From contig NZ_JARUQR010000001.1 of assembly GCF_029767005.1 (NCBI RefSeq), forward strand, positions 1,173,028 through 1,237,027: DNA of 64,000 nt. Direction: 5' to 3'. Position 1 is the first letter of the stretch; each line of letters starts with the position of its first letter. The DNA comes from Thiomicrorhabdus sp. ZW0627. GTDB taxonomy: Bacteria; Pseudomonadota; Gammaproteobacteria; Thiomicrospirales; Thiomicrospiraceae. A program made the position numbers and the translations under genes. Positions 27,461-37,959 of this stretch are shown piece after piece. The notes under the pieces are model-generated. The model did no database searches and was not told the DNA's origin. It worked only from the letters and a program-made list of their open reading frames with translations.

Positions 27461-28903
27461 TTAGACGATTTGCGCTTTCATGACAGCAACCCGTTCCAGA
27501 TGTTCCTGACGACTTAGCATAAGATTTACAATCGGTAGCGGATAGGTTTCGCCCAATTTAATATTTTTCATCTCACACTCCTGTACATGCTCCCACGGCG
27601 AATGGACGGCACGGTCGGATAAAGAGGCGATTTCCGGCACCCATCGACGAATGTAAACACCTTCTGCATCAAACTGTTGACTCTGCCTTACCGGATTAAA
27701 CAACCGGTAGTATGGCGCGGCGTCCACCCCGCAGCCGGCCACCCATTGCCATCCCATAACGTTATTGGCGGGATCCGCATCCACCAGAGTCTCATCAAAC
27801 CAACTTTTTCCGACCAGCCAATGCTGGTTAAGATTTTTAGTCAGAAATGACGCAACCAACATCCGGACACGGTTGTGCATCACGCCGGTTTCCCACAATT
27901 CACGCATGCCCGCGTCGATAATCGGGATGCCGGTCATACCTCGATACCAGGCCTGCGTGCTTTCGTTTTCGCCCAGCCACGGCATACCGGCAAATCGAGA
28001 TTGAAACGGTTCGGTTTGTGTTTGGGGGAAATGCCATAACAACAGACGAGCGAATTCCCGCCAGGCCAGTTGTCGAATCCATGGAAAGACCTGTTCGGAT
28101 TTCAACCGGCCTGACTCCATTAATCCAAGCAAATGAAAGTAGACAGCCCGGCTGGAAATCTCGCCGAAATGTAACGCAGCCGACAAACCGCTGGTGGCAT
28201 CCAATGCCGGAAAATCACGGTCGGAGGCATAATTTTTCAACGACTCCTCAAGAAACTCTTCCAGACGCTGCCAAGCGGCCGACTCTCCCGCCTGCCAATG
28301 TGCCGCCAACTTTTTCGACCAGGCCTGTCCAGTTTTATTAATGAGGTCTTGAGGCAATGTCAGCCAAGCGGAATCAGCCGGTTCAACAAAGGTTTTGCTT
28401 AAATCGCCAACCTCCGCATCCAAAGGCGTCATTTGATCGATTTTGGCCATCATCGCCTTATAGAAAGGTGTAAAAACCACATACGGAGATTGTTGCTTAT
28501 TAAGAATACAGCCCGGTTCGAACCAATATTCCGAAAAGAAAGGTTTCAATGCCACACCGGCATCCTGGCATACCCCCAAAGCCTGTTGCTGCATCGAGGA
28601 AAAAGGTTCGCCCACCTGATGGCTATAATGAATGCAGTTGATCCCGTTTTGTTCAATCAGTTTTCGCAAGTTCTGCTTGAAGTCACCCTCCAACATCAAC
28701 AAGCGACCGCCCCTGTGGATAACCTGTTGATTGAGTGCATTCAACGAATGGGCCAGCCGAACACTGTTGGCTTCACCTATAACCTGATCCGGGTCATGGA
28801 AATACGCCAATACCACCTGTTCAGAATTCACCAAAGCGCTTTGCAATGCGGGCAAATAGCTCAATCTCAGTTCGCGCTGAATCCAAACCAAAGTCGTCGT
28901 CAT
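27461..28903 (-). CDS. phrB: Deoxyribodipyrimidine photolyase (class I CPD type)
   Basis: Uses blue light to split cyclobutane pyrimidine dimers. The FAD domain is well conserved: SGLSAALHFGEISSR, WIRQLAWREFARLLLW, GMTGIPIIDAGMREL, MHNRVRMLVASFLTK, and NNVMGWQWVAGCGVDAAPYYR. The N-terminal antenna domain is poorer: the usual WFRxDLRLxDN is WIQRELRLSYL, and the NRDYEP pattern near residue 105 is not recognisable, so antenna binding may be altered. The start ATG (28903) is chosen over a GTG four codons earlier. Total 480 residues. Co-transcribed with merR. Confidence 0.9.
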   Translation of the reverse strand: MTTTLVWIQRELRLSYLPALQSALVNSEQVVLAYFHDPDQVIGEANSVRLAHSLNALNQQVIHRGGRLLMLEGDFKQNLRKLIEQNGINCIHYSHQVGEPFSSMQQQALGVCQDAGVALKPFFSEYWFEPGCILNKQQSPYVVFTPFYKAMMAKIDQMTPLDAEVGDLSKTFVEPADSAWLTLPQDLINKTGQAWSKKLAAHWQAGESAAWQRLEEFLEESLKNYASDRDFPALDATSGLSAALHFGEISSRAVYFHLLGLMESGRLKSEQVFPWIRQLAWREFARLLLWHFPQTQTEPFQSRFAGMPWLGENESTQAWYRGMTGIPIIDAGMRELWETGVMHNRVRMLVASFLTKNLNQHWLVGKSWFDETLVDADPANNVMGWQWVAGCGVDAAPYYRLFNPVRQSQQFDAEGVYIRRWVPEIASLSDRAVHSPWEHVQECEMKNIKLGETYPLPIVNLMLSRQEHLERVAVMKAQIV

Positions 28904-28989
28904 GTGCTTATCCACACTTTTCGGACTCGGTACCGTTCAACGGATTCTTCAACGGAAGGGAAACTAAGTATGAAAGACTAGACATTGTC

Positions 28990-29029
28990 TGATAACTCCT
29001 TTGCACAATTCCTATACAAAAGTTTATCA
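28990..29029. promoter_or_regulatory. Nested dyad upstream of phrB
   Basis: TGATAA (28990-28995) and TTATCA (29024-29029) flank TTGCAC (29001-29006) and TATACAA (29013-29019); both pairs share nearly the same centre (about 29010). The inner element is a 19-bp imperfect dyad, a size typical of MerR-family operators. It sits about 90-125 bp before the phrB start and may bind the co-encoded MerR protein; this is inference. Confidence 0.35.
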
Positions 29030-29071
29030 GAAACTGTACCAACAAGGAGTTAAGAGAATTCTAAAAAAGGG

Positions 29072-31378
29072 TTAAATTTCTATGTGATAGACATGATGCA
29101 ACAATTGACGGTTCTCCTCCGCCCAACTCAACGGCACATCCAGACCGAGATCATAGCTGAACAACTCTTCCAGACTCGATTTTAACGTCTTCCGACTCAA
29201 GTTTCGTTGCTTCAGCTCATACAGATTAAGCAAAAGCTTGGTTGCCAAAAAACTCTCAAAACTGATCGTGTTGATCCATTTATCCTCCAATCCCCGATGA
29301 AGCTTGGCAGCAAGCCTGAATTCACTGGCAGCTTGAAGGTCGGACTGATAATCCGGTAAAGGTTCGGTGATTTCCAGCTTTAGTTTTGCCTTTCGGCTCA
29401 ACAGTTTTTTCACCATCCCCGTTCCTACCAACGAGGTCGCATAATACTCAACCTGATCGATATTAATTTCATCAATCAATTGCACCAAAGTCTTGGCTGC
29501 GCCCAGAAAAACGACATGGTTAGGCCGTTTTATCTTGAGATTAGCAACACTCTCCTTCAGAGTGTCTGAATGGTAGATAACACTCTCTGCTCCTCTGATC
29601 GTATGACAAACATCGCTCATCTGTCCGGCCAGCCTTCCATGGGGAATAAAGCAAACCGTCCTGCCATTCTTCTCTCTTAACTTAGCCGCAATCGAAGACA
29701 ACTCCTCTTTAAAACCCGGTTTGAAGTTATAGACCTGTTTAGCCAAGATATTTCGCAACTGGTCACAACCATTGAATGGCGCCAAAATCGGAATATCCGA
29801 GTTCCGTGTATGCTTAAGAAACTCTTCCGTCTTGATAATCGGGAAAGTCGGACCGACAACCGCCAAAGTATTCTCGCTTAACTTATTGAACCCCTTAGCA
29901 AACACCTCCAGTTCCGACTGGTCATCCAGAAATTCCAGCCCCAACTTCAAATCAGGATACTGTCTAAGGTGCGCTTCAAAAGCGAGCTCCGCTCCGACTT
30001 TATGGCTTTCGCCAATGAACGAGAACCGACCACTAAGAGGTAATATAAAACTTAATAAATGCTCTGCCTCGACATCCCGTTTCGATAGAACGACTTTCCT
30101 TTCCTTAGGTTCAGGCTTCTCCTCAACGGCCCCGTTAGGGGCCATACTAACCTGCTCGGGCTCTGACAGATTACCGCCTTCTGAACAGACGGTATCCGTA
30201 GGGATTTTTTTCAGTTTCTTGACGATCAATGCCTCGATTTCTGAAAACGGGATTGGCTTTGAATAAAGAAAGCCTTGCACGATCTGGCAGCCCATCGATC
30301 GTAACAACTCTTCCGTTGCGGAATCCTCAACACCCTCCGCAACCACATCCAAATCCAATTCACGACACATGTTGATGGTGTTTCTAATCAGGACTTTGGA
30401 TTTATCATTATTTTTGAGGCCAAACACAAACGTTCTGTCGATTTTCAACTCGGTCGCGGGCAGACGCTTGATCTGATCCAAAACGGCATTTCCAGTGCCA
30501 AAATCGTCGATTGAAACCTTGAACCCGCGCAGACGAAGGCGCCCGAGAACTTCCATAGCATTGGAGTAAGAGAGGATTTCCTGCGTCTCGGTTACTTCAA
30601 GAATAATTTTGCTGGTGGAAATATCATACTGCCTTGCCTTTTCCAGAATCCAGTCCACAAAACCAAGATCCTGAAGATCATCGCTCGACAGATTCACGGA
30701 AAGCGTCAATTTCGCATGCTCTTTGAGCAACTCCTTGAATTCGGAAAACGCACGTTCGATCACGGTTTTGGTCAAGTCATGAATAATATGACTCTGCTCG
30801 GCCACGCTGATAAAACGGTCAGGATAAATGAGTTCCCCGTCTTCGGCCTGGATACGCACCAAGGCTTCCATGCCAACCAAACGATGGGAAATGAGATCGA
30901 CTTGAGGCTGATAGTGCACCACAACCCTCTGTTGCGCCAAGGCTTCTTTAATCTGCTCTTCCGTCAAACTGGACAACGGATCAAGGATCACCTTAGATTC
31001 CAACTGAAGATCTTGCGCCCGACTGATTATCTGTTCGATGTCATCCACACGAAAAGGTTTATTCAGGTGATCAAGCACCTTTAAATTGTGCTCGGTCGCC
31101 AATTCCCTGGCTGTATTCAAGATGGCATTGTCCATTCCGCTCATCAAAACCACATAGCCGGAAAAGCTGCGTTCGGACAATTCTCGAAGCACCTCAATGC
31201 CGTCTTTCTCCGGCATCATCAAATCCAGAAAAATCAAACTGTATTGGTTAACGTCGGTATCGTCCAAATCGTTCGGATTGGAAAGACTGTCCGCCTCCAC
31301 ATCCATTAAATCGGCCGTGGACTCAATCACACCAGATACATCGATTTCATCATCGACAGTCAGAATCTTAATTTCCAT
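29072..31378 (-). CDS. Response regulator REC-EAL fused to a type 1 periplasmic-binding-protein-like domain
   Basis: A 768-residue protein with no signal peptide and no membrane segment. Receiver (about 1-125): TVDDE, LIFLDLMMP, NKPF. EAL phosphodiesterase (about 135-385): MEALVR, SVNLS, LEVTE, SIDDFGTGNA, LKIDR, VAEGVE, QGFLYSKP, so the metal and catalytic residues are there. A polar linker (about 390-430) leads to a domain (about 440-768) that reads as a Leu/Ile/Val-binding-protein or LppC-like fold: LPLSGRFSFIGESHKVGAELAFE, VVGPTF, IPILAPFNG and the late YQSDLQAASEF. Such domains are normally periplasmic; here one is tied to cytoplasmic parts. It follows the hybrid kinase gene by 34 bp, its probable phosphodonor. 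Confidence 0.85.
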   Translation of the reverse strand: MEIKILTVDDEIDVSGVIESTADLMDVEADSLSNPNDLDDTDVNQYSLIFLDLMMPEKDGIEVLRELSERSFSGYVVLMSGMDNAILNTARELATEHNLKVLDHLNKPFRVDDIEQIISRAQDLQLESKVILDPLSSLTEEQIKEALAQQRVVVHYQPQVDLISHRLVGMEALVRIQAEDGELIYPDRFISVAEQSHIIHDLTKTVIERAFSEFKELLKEHAKLTLSVNLSSDDLQDLGFVDWILEKARQYDISTSKIILEVTETQEILSYSNAMEVLGRLRLRGFKVSIDDFGTGNAVLDQIKRLPATELKIDRTFVFGLKNNDKSKVLIRNTINMCRELDLDVVAEGVEDSATEELLRSMGCQIVQGFLYSKPIPFSEIEALIVKKLKKIPTDTVCSEGGNLSEPEQVSMAPNGAVEEKPEPKERKVVLSKRDVEAEHLLSFILPLSGRFSFIGESHKVGAELAFEAHLRQYPDLKLGLEFLDDQSELEVFAKGFNKLSENTLAVVGPTFPIIKTEEFLKHTRNSDIPILAPFNGCDQLRNILAKQVYNFKPGFKEELSSIAAKLREKNGRTVCFIPHGRLAGQMSDVCHTIRGAESVIYHSDTLKESVANLKIKRPNHVVFLGAAKTLVQLIDEINIDQVEYYATSLVGTGMVKKLLSRKAKLKLEITEPLPDYQSDLQAASEFRLAAKLHRGLEDKWINTISFESFLATKLLLNLYELKQRNLSRKTLKSSLEELFSYDLGLDVPLSWAEENRQLLHHVYHIEI

Positions 31379-31412
31379 ATGTCTGTTTTCTTAACTAAAT
31401 CCAAATTTAATG

Positions 31413-34400
31413 TCACGAATTCGATTTTGATTTCTCGATCTCACGCTTCACCAAAGCCAATAACTCATTTTTACGATAAGGCTTATTCAACAACACCAAA
31501 TCCTGTTTGAAATGATGAGTATGTTGCAAAGCCTCCTGAGGGAATCCTGAGCTGAAAACCACCGGCAGGCCGGGATAGCGGTCCTGTATCTTCAACGCCA
31601 ACTCAAAACCGTTCTCTCCTGGCATTACAATGTCGGTAACCACCAGGTCGAATGTCTCAGTTTCAAGCACTTGCAAGGCGCTTTCCGCATCCCTTGCGGT
31701 AAACACTTCATAACCCGCACTCCCCAGATATTCCATCGCCAGCTTTCTCAAATCGGGCTCGTCATCCACCAGAAGAATTTTGCCGGTTCCGCTCAAGTCA
31801 TCCATCGACACATTCTTTTTGCTTGGAGAACTTAGTTTAACCGTTTGGCCCTTGCCGTCTTCATCCGGGACATAACGAGGCAACAAAATTCTAAAGGTTG
31901 TACCAATGCCTTGTTCAGAGTAGACCTTTAGATAGCCATTGGACTGTTTCACGAATCCAAACACCATCGACAACCCCAATCCGGTTCCCTTATGTTTCGG
32001 TTTGGTCGTGAAGAACGGCTCAAACACCCGTTCAAGATTTTCCGAGGAAATCCCTGTTCCAGTGTCCGAAAAAGCGATCGAAACATAATCCCCTTCCGGA
32101 ATCTCAACACCAAGGAATTCCAGGTTCTCATCTTCGATTGTGGCATTCTCGACCGTAATATAGATATTTCCTCCATCCGGCATGGCATCCTTGGCATTGG
32201 TTGCCAAGTTGATTAAAGCGGAGGTCAACTCCTCAACATCGACTACCGTTTGCCACAGGTCATCATCAACATTGACATGAATGTCTACCATCTTGCCACT
32301 GGCCGATTCGATGATGCTCAGCTCGTCCCGGATTAACTCACCCACATCCACCAGTTGCGGCATCAAAGCCTGTTTACGGGCAAATGCCAACAACCGTTTG
32401 GTCAATTTGCTTGCTTTCAAAGCTGCATTCAGGGAAACCTCAAGCTTTTCTCGCAACTTATCAACGGCCTCCGGTTTCTTGTCCAAAATCACATTGGCCA
32501 AATCCAGATTTCCGATGATCGCCGTAAGCAGGTTATTGAAGTCGTGAGCGATTCCTCCGGTCAATTGTCCCAGCGCATCCATTTTCTGACTTTGCTTGAG
32601 GTGACCTTCAAGCTTTTTCCGATCACTGATGTCACGCACGATACTGATAATTTCAAGATCCCCGTTCTGCCTGACAGGACTCAAACTGATTTCCGCATAG
32701 AATTTTCGCCCGCTTTTGGTTTCAGCTACGATGTCCGGTCGGTCAGACATGGTTCTCTGCTCAGGAGACTTCTGATACCCCTTTCTCAACCCTTTATGGG
32801 AAGCGCGATAAGGATGGGGAACCAGGTCTTCCACGGTACTCTGCAAGAATTCCTCCTGACTGAGTTCAAACATCTCCTGCGCTTTTTTGTTGGTTAACAG
32901 GATTTCGCCCTCAGCATTGGTGACCAAAATGGCATCCGGTGCCGCATCCAGAAGATGACGTACTTTTTGCTCGTTTTCGATGATCTTTTCCTGCGCCAAC
33001 TTAAGAGGCGTGAACTCTTTCATGATAATCGCCACCAGAGGTTCATCCTCCTCCATCTCATTTGGAATCAGAAGCCCCTGACGGTGAAAATACCTTTGTC
33101 CACCCTTGTCCTTAATCACTAATTCCGTCAAGTCCTTATCTTCATCCTTCACATAATATTTCCAAAGAAGGCGGCGGTCCTCGCCGGTATACAAGCCGAC
33201 ATCATTTTTCTCTGCATCGGTCAAATCCATGGCGAGCAGGTCTTTAGCACTACGGTTCTTGGTATGGACTTCACCATTTGAACCAATGATCATGATGATA
33301 TCCGGAGCGTGCTCAAAGAAAATCTCAATCACGTTCTCCTGATACTGCGCCTTACGAATCAACTGTTGCTTTCTGCGCGATTCCAAGCCGACACCAAAGG
33401 AGATCAGTAAAACAATTCCCAACAATTCAAAAAACAGTGTGCGTATCTCGGGATCTTTGAACAACATCTCCCACCAGGGATTCGGCTTAGGACGGCTGAC
33501 GAGCACATGTAAATTTGGGGTGCGGTTCACCAACAAACTCAGATCGCTGACCAGCTTGACAGATTTAAAAGGCGTGACATAAGCGACAAACAGGTTCTGA
33601 TCAGCTTCATGAACCACACCCTGAAAACGTGCGTTTTGTCGTAGTAAACGACCGGTCTCCGGTAGAAAGTTGGACAGATTGTTTCCTTTGTGCTCAAGCT
33701 GAGTCGCCCAAGGCATCTGACCTTTCGGCGCAATGACCCAATCCAATCTTTCGTCTAGCAACCAAATTTTTTGATCATCCTCCCGCCGAAGTTCCTTAAG
33801 CTGATCCAACATTACGTTAGCCAAAAAATTAAGCACCATGACCCCGATTTTATTTCCAGCATTATCGAACACCGGGGCAGACAGGCGAATCATCGGTTTC
33901 AAAGGGAGTTCGACCCTATTGTTCTCAACATTCAAATCGAGGCGGGATATGGCGACGCCGCCTTTGGGAAGGGCGGCGGCATCGGAAAAGTAATAGCGGT
34001 CTTTTTTGTTCTGCAACGCTTTGCGTGGAACCATCTCCACCTGCCCGTTTATACGATTGATCCGGATGCGTTCCTGCCCATCCATACCCAACAAACGAAC
34101 TTGATCGATGCTGGGCTGCTTGCGGGCAAACTCGAACAGAATGGATTGCAAGGTCGTCATATTGGCATTTTCGACATTACCAGAACGAGACAGGGTACTC
34201 GGAAGTTCTGACAAGAACCTGAGTTCGGTCACAAGATACAGGATTCGATCGTCCAGAACTTTCTGGGCGGCCATCGCCAACCGTTCATTGTTAAGGTTAT
34301 TCTTTTCTTCCTGTGACTGGGCGTTAATATAAAGGTAGGATCCCAGAAACAGTAGCATGATGATAACACCGGCCGTCAAAGTGACTATTGCAAGTGAAAT

Positions 34401-34424
34401 AAAACGGTGTAGGACAAGCTGCAT
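31413..34424 (-). CDS. Membrane hybrid histidine kinase (dCache-PAS-PAS-HisKA-HATPase-REC)
   Basis: A 1003-residue kinase. TM1 (about 10-32) and TM2 (about 335-357) enclose a periplasmic double-Cache sensor. Two PAS domains follow (about 370-490 and 490-610), then HisKA with phospho-His in [11 protein letters not shown] (the NtrB-like HDFNN type), a HATPase domain ([30 protein letters not shown]) and a C-terminal receiver ([25 protein letters not shown]). Ribosome site AGAGGTGAG. It is first in a two-gene operon with the REC-EAL-binding-protein gene, so the pair forms a phosphorelay to c-di-GMP hydrolysis. A Fur-box-like sequence lies just upstream. Confidence 0.92.
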   Translation of the reverse strand: MQLVLHRFISLAIVTLTAGVIIMLLFLGSYLYINAQSQEEKNNLNNERLAMAAQKVLDDRILYLVTELRFLSELPSTLSRSGNVENANMTTLQSILFEFARKQPSIDQVRLLGMDGQERIRINRINGQVEMVPRKALQNKKDRYYFSDAAALPKGGVAISRLDLNVENNRVELPLKPMIRLSAPVFDNAGNKIGVMVLNFLANVMLDQLKELRREDDQKIWLLDERLDWVIAPKGQMPWATQLEHKGNNLSNFLPETGRLLRQNARFQGVVHEADQNLFVAYVTPFKSVKLVSDLSLLVNRTPNLHVLVSRPKPNPWWEMLFKDPEIRTLFFELLGIVLLISFGVGLESRRKQQLIRKAQYQENVIEIFFEHAPDIIMIIGSNGEVHTKNRSAKDLLAMDLTDAEKNDVGLYTGEDRRLLWKYYVKDEDKDLTELVIKDKGGQRYFHRQGLLIPNEMEEDEPLVAIIMKEFTPLKLAQEKIIENEQKVRHLLDAAPDAILVTNAEGEILLTNKKAQEMFELSQEEFLQSTVEDLVPHPYRASHKGLRKGYQKSPEQRTMSDRPDIVAETKSGRKFYAEISLSPVRQNGDLEIISIVRDISDRKKLEGHLKQSQKMDALGQLTGGIAHDFNNLLTAIIGNLDLANVILDKKPEAVDKLREKLEVSLNAALKASKLTKRLLAFARKQALMPQLVDVGELIRDELSIIESASGKMVDIHVNVDDDLWQTVVDVEELTSALINLATNAKDAMPDGGNIYITVENATIEDENLEFLGVEIPEGDYVSIAFSDTGTGISSENLERVFEPFFTTKPKHKGTGLGLSMVFGFVKQSNGYLKVYSEQGIGTTFRILLPRYVPDEDGKGQTVKLSSPSKKNVSMDDLSGTGKILLVDDEPDLRKLAMEYLGSAGYEVFTARDAESALQVLETETFDLVVTDIVMPGENGFELALKIQDRYPGLPVVFSSGFPQEALQHTHHFKQDLVLLNKPYRKNELLALVKREIEKSKSNS

Positions 34425-34448
34425 CGCTCACCTCTTTTGACTGTACTT

Positions 34449-34467
34449 GCAAACGATTATCAATAAA
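34449..34467 (-). promoter_or_regulatory. Fur-box-like sequence upstream of the hybrid kinase
   Basis: On the minus strand TTTATTGATAATCGTTTGC matches the 19-bp Fur consensus at about 13 of 19 positions, centred on a perfect GATAATC. It lies about 25-45 bp before the start codon. The match is moderate and could be chance in AT-rich DNA. Confidence 0.25.
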
Positions 34468-34593
34468 CCTTACAAAAAATGCAATTAAAAAATCCTTAAG
34501 TTTCAACAATTAACGAACTTAATCACCCCATAAGACAAACCGCTTCTTTCCTATAAAAACTAAACAGGCCTGTTAAAATCCGAAATTTAGAAT

Positions 34594-35430
34594 TCAAACG
34601 GCCTTGATATCCGATTGATTGAGCAGAATGACCTCGATCTCTTCGATGATCTCTTCCTGGCGCAGGGCATTGATCTTGAGAAACAATGCTTCGGTCTTCT
34701 TATCCAGATGGCGTGTCGCGTTTTCAAGATGGCGAATCCGCAACTGGTTCTCGGTCAGCAGCGAACGGTTCAGAATGCGGTGCAACTCGTTGTTAAGATA
34801 AAAGTCCGTCAATTCCAGAAAGAAGTCTCTCGGCGGCATATTAATCATAGGCGGTGAGTCGAATGGCTTACCCGCGGAATCAAGCGAGGTAAACGGCGGT
34901 AACAGTTTTTCCACCGTCAATGCTTTGTCAGGTTCGTCATGATAGATCGCATAAAGCGAAAACGTCTCTTGATAACCCGACAGCACTTGCGACAGTGAAG
35001 CCACCACCTCTGTCACCTCTTCGGAAACATCAGCCCCTTCGATGAAATCGCTTTCCAGTCCCTCTTCCTCCAGAACGGATTGAAGCTTACTGCCGATTGA
35101 AATCAAGTGAACCGCCGATTGCCCGGTTTCCGGAAACGCATTTTGCAGTTCCTGCACAACCTGTCCGTTGAAATCGCCACAAAATCCACGTCCCGATCCA
35201 ACCAACAAAACTACTTTTAAACCCGCGTCGGTGACTGGACGGGTTTCGGAAAAAAACGCCAGGAAATCGGTCGCCATATCATCGATTGTCTTAGAAAGCG
35301 AAAAGACCGTTTCCATCGTCCGTTCCAGCTTATGCGCTTCCATATGGGCAAGGGTTTTCATGGAATGCATGATGTTCCGGATGTCATGGAGCTTCTCGCG
35401 ATGAAGGTCTAGTTCATGACGCCGGGTCAT
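34594..35430 (-). CDS. atpG: N-type ATPase gamma subunit
   Basis: Central stalk of the rotary ATPase that couples F1 catalysis to c-ring rotation. It has 278 residues, with the N-terminal coiled-coil helix (about 1-50, [20 protein letters not shown]) and the C-terminal helix with [22 protein letters not shown]. It is divergent from housekeeping gamma, as expected in the N-ATPase clade. The start is the ATG at 35430 with GGAGGCGG upstream, overlapping the atpA end by 17 bp; the frame opens earlier (35457) but without a site. Last gene of the operon; AACAGGCCTGTT and a T-rich stretch follow its stop. Confidence 0.88.
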   Translation of the reverse strand: MTRRHELDLHREKLHDIRNIMHSMKTLAHMEAHKLERTMETVFSLSKTIDDMATDFLAFFSETRPVTDAGLKVVLLVGSGRGFCGDFNGQVVQELQNAFPETGQSAVHLISIGSKLQSVLEEEGLESDFIEGADVSEEVTEVVASLSQVLSGYQETFSLYAIYHDEPDKALTVEKLLPPFTSLDSAGKPFDSPPMINMPPRDFFLELTDFYLNNELHRILNRSLLTENQLRIRHLENATRHLDKKTEALFLKINALRQEEIIEEIEVILLNQSDIKAV

Positions 35431-36928
35431 CGTCCGCCTCCGTATGCTCCTCGACATTCAGCCATCCCAAGAGATGAGTTCGCCACAATTCCCTCGGGCT
35501 ATCCAGTTCCAATTCGGACTGACTCACTTTCGATGCCAGCGTTTCCATGACGCCAGGCAAGGCTTCGCGATCCATGTTCAAGAACATATCGTCATTGAAG
35601 GCGATCAACCAGGCCATCTGAAATTCGATAGGCAAAGGAGAAAGGTGATCCTGCTTGAGCAATTCGCGTAATATCCTTCCGCGTTGGATCGCACGCTCCA
35701 TCGTGGCCTCAAGCCGCGCACCGAAACGGGTGAACGATTCCAGTTCCAGATATTGCAGATAACCAAATTTCATCCGTCCAGCTTCATCCTTGATCCTAGA
35801 GTGCTGAGCCTTCCCCCCGACCCTTGAAACCGAGCGCCCGATGTCGATTGCTGGCCTGAAGCCGGAAACGAACAGTTCCCGGACGAGGTAGATCTGTCCG
35901 TCGGTGATTGAAATCAGATTCGTCGGAATGTAAGCGGCGATCTCACCCAATTGGGTTTCGATGATCGGCAAGGCGGTCATACTGCCACCGCCGTACTTCG
36001 GGTTGAGGCAAGTCGCTCTTTCCAGCAAACGGGCGTGAAGATAGAAAATATCCCCCGGATAAGCTTCCCGACCGGGCGGACGTCTCAGCAACAGCGACAA
36101 CTCGCGGTAGATTTTGGCATGAGTCGACAGATCGTCGTAAATCACCAAAACATCCTTGCCCTGCTGCATCCAGAACTCCGCGATTGTACAGCCGGCAAAC
36201 GGCGACAGGTACTGCAGCCCCGGCAAGGCGCTCGCTTCCGCCGTGACGATGGTGGTGTAATCCATAGCATCGTATTTTCGCAACAGCTCGATGGTGTTGA
36301 GCGTCGTGGAACGTTTCTGACCGATCAACACATACACGCAATACACGTCTTTTCCGCGCTGATTGATGATTGTATCAATGGCAATCGCGCTCCTTCCTAA
36401 GCCTTCATCGCCGATAATCAATTGGCGCTGGCCTTTCCCGATCGGAATCAAAGTGTCGATGATTTTGTTGCCCGTATACAAAGGCTCATGCACCTTGTCA
36501 CGTGCCACAATCGGAGGTGAGCGCCGCTCGATCGGCTGTTTGACGGAGCCTGAAAGCTCTTCCCCTCCATCCAAAGGCAAGCCAAGCGGATCGACGATCC
36601 GTCCAAGCAGACTCTCCCCGACCGAAATACTGACCGTCTGCTGGGTTCGGTAAACATTGTTGCCCGCAGTCAACTCCGGCGTTTCGTGAAGCAGGATGAC
36701 TCCGACCAGTTCCTGGGTCAGTTCAAAAATCAAACCGTGACTGCCGTCTTCGAACAAAACCGTTTCATCCATCATCGCCGAAGGCAGCCCTTTCACCCAA
36801 CAAATACCGTCGCCAACCGACACCACGCTTCCCAGCTCGGAAAACCCGATCTCGGGGCGATACCCTTCCAGCCAGTCGTCTATAGGCCCGTTTTTTTGTC
36901 GGAATGAATCAGTCATTGATGTGCTCAT
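35414..36928 (-). CDS. atpA: N-type ATPase alpha subunit
   Basis: Non-catalytic nucleotide-binding subunit of F1, about 504 residues. The beta barrel (about 25-95), nucleotide domain and helical C-terminal domain are in order. The P-loop reads GDEGLGRSA (minus-strand codons GGA AGG AGC), so the usual Lys is Arg. Alpha sites are regulatory rather than catalytic, so this may be tolerated. [13 protein letters not shown], the arginine-finger region, is retained as SRVGG. The frame starts at 36928, 20 bp inside atpF; an ATG four codons later (36916) also fits and no ribosome site decides. Confidence 0.93.
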   Translation of the reverse strand: MSTSMTDSFRQKNGPIDDWLEGYRPEIGFSELGSVVSVGDGICWVKGLPSAMMDETVLFEDGSHGLIFELTQELVGVILLHETPELTAGNNVYRTQQTVSISVGESLLGRIVDPLGLPLDGGEELSGSVKQPIERRSPPIVARDKVHEPLYTGNKIIDTLIPIGKGQRQLIIGDEGLGRSAIAIDTIINQRGKDVYCVYVLIGQKRSTTLNTIELLRKYDAMDYTTIVTAEASALPGLQYLSPFAGCTIAEFWMQQGKDVLVIYDDLSTHAKIYRELSLLLRRPPGREAYPGDIFYLHARLLERATCLNPKYGGGSMTALPIIETQLGEIAAYIPTNLISITDGQIYLVRELFVSGFRPAIDIGRSVSRVGGKAQHSRIKDEAGRMKFGYLQYLELESFTRFGARLEATMERAIQRGRILRELLKQDHLSPLPIEFQMAWLIAFNDDMFLNMDREALPGVMETLASKVSQSELELDSPRELWRTHLLGWLNVEEHTEADDDPAS

Positions 36929-37664
36929 TGATTATTTCGACATAGCCGTTCAGCTCATCCTGCAGATTTAACCCCAGCACCCAGTTTCCGAAATTGATGC
37001 GTAAACCGGCCAAGAGTTTCGAATCTTCCTGATAATCGACATTGATCGGATTTTTACAAATTTTGCCGAGTTCCGTCTCCAGTCGCTTACGCTGTTCCTG
37101 CTTCAAAGGATAGGCACTGATGACGGTCATGTTTCCCGAAGCAATTTCACAGGCACGGTGCAGATTGGCGACCTGCTCATCCTCCAGACGACCGAATTGC
37201 TCCATGAACAGATTAAACAGATTCACTTCCACTTCCGGTCCTGCCGCAGCGGACAACAGTTTCGAGGCGAACACGGCACTCTGCTCATACGCCTCGCGCC
37301 GATACCCCCTGAAAGCTTCCACTTCACGGTGCTCACGAACCGACGCCGCTTTCTCCTTCTCGCTGTCGATTTCGTCCTGTAACTGCTGAAGTCTTTTAGT
37401 ACGTTCGTCCTGAATCTCTTCGAGCATCTTCTCCCTGAGTTGTTTTTTCTCCTGATTCCAATCGTTCAAGCGGTTTTGATACTCTTTCTCCAAAGCACTG
37501 GCATGGGCGTGCTCACGCTCGGTCTCGCTCAGCGTCTGTTCAATGGCATCTCGACGCTTGTTCAGCGCCGCCATCACCGGACGGTAAAGGAATCGTTTCA
37601 AGATCCACATCAACACCAGAAAGTTGAGGATCTCCAGTACGAAAGTTGTCCAATTCAGTTCCAA
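36909..37664 (-). CDS. atpF: N-type ATPase b subunit fused to a delta-like C-terminal domain
   Basis: Peripheral stalk subunit of 251 residues. An N-terminal membrane helix (about 7-26) is followed by a long charged coiled coil (about 30-140), as in b. From about 145 onward the sequence changes to a folded domain whose end ([20 protein letters not shown], then [10 protein letters not shown]) matches the C-terminal half of delta/OSCP. This fusion explains why no separate delta gene is in the operon. It overlaps atpA and starts 25 bp after atpE. Confidence 0.88.
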   Translation of the reverse strand: MELNWTTFVLEILNFLVLMWILKRFLYRPVMAALNKRRDAIEQTLSETEREHAHASALEKEYQNRLNDWNQEKKQLREKMLEEIQDERTKRLQQLQDEIDSEKEKAASVREHREVEAFRGYRREAYEQSAVFASKLLSAAAGPEVEVNLFNLFMEQFGRLEDEQVANLHRACEIASGNMTVISAYPLKQEQRKRLETELGKICKNPINVDYQEDSKLLAGLRINFGNWVLGLNLQDELNGYVEIINEHIND

Positions 37665-37689
37665 AATCGCTTCTCCATTAAAAGGAAAA

Positions 37690-37959
<270 letters not shown>

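Noticed and set aside
32355-32897. 180-codon antisense frame inside the hybrid kinase gene
   Set aside because: Fully covered by conserved PAS/HisKA coding sequence on the minus strand; no ribosome site or recognisable domain.
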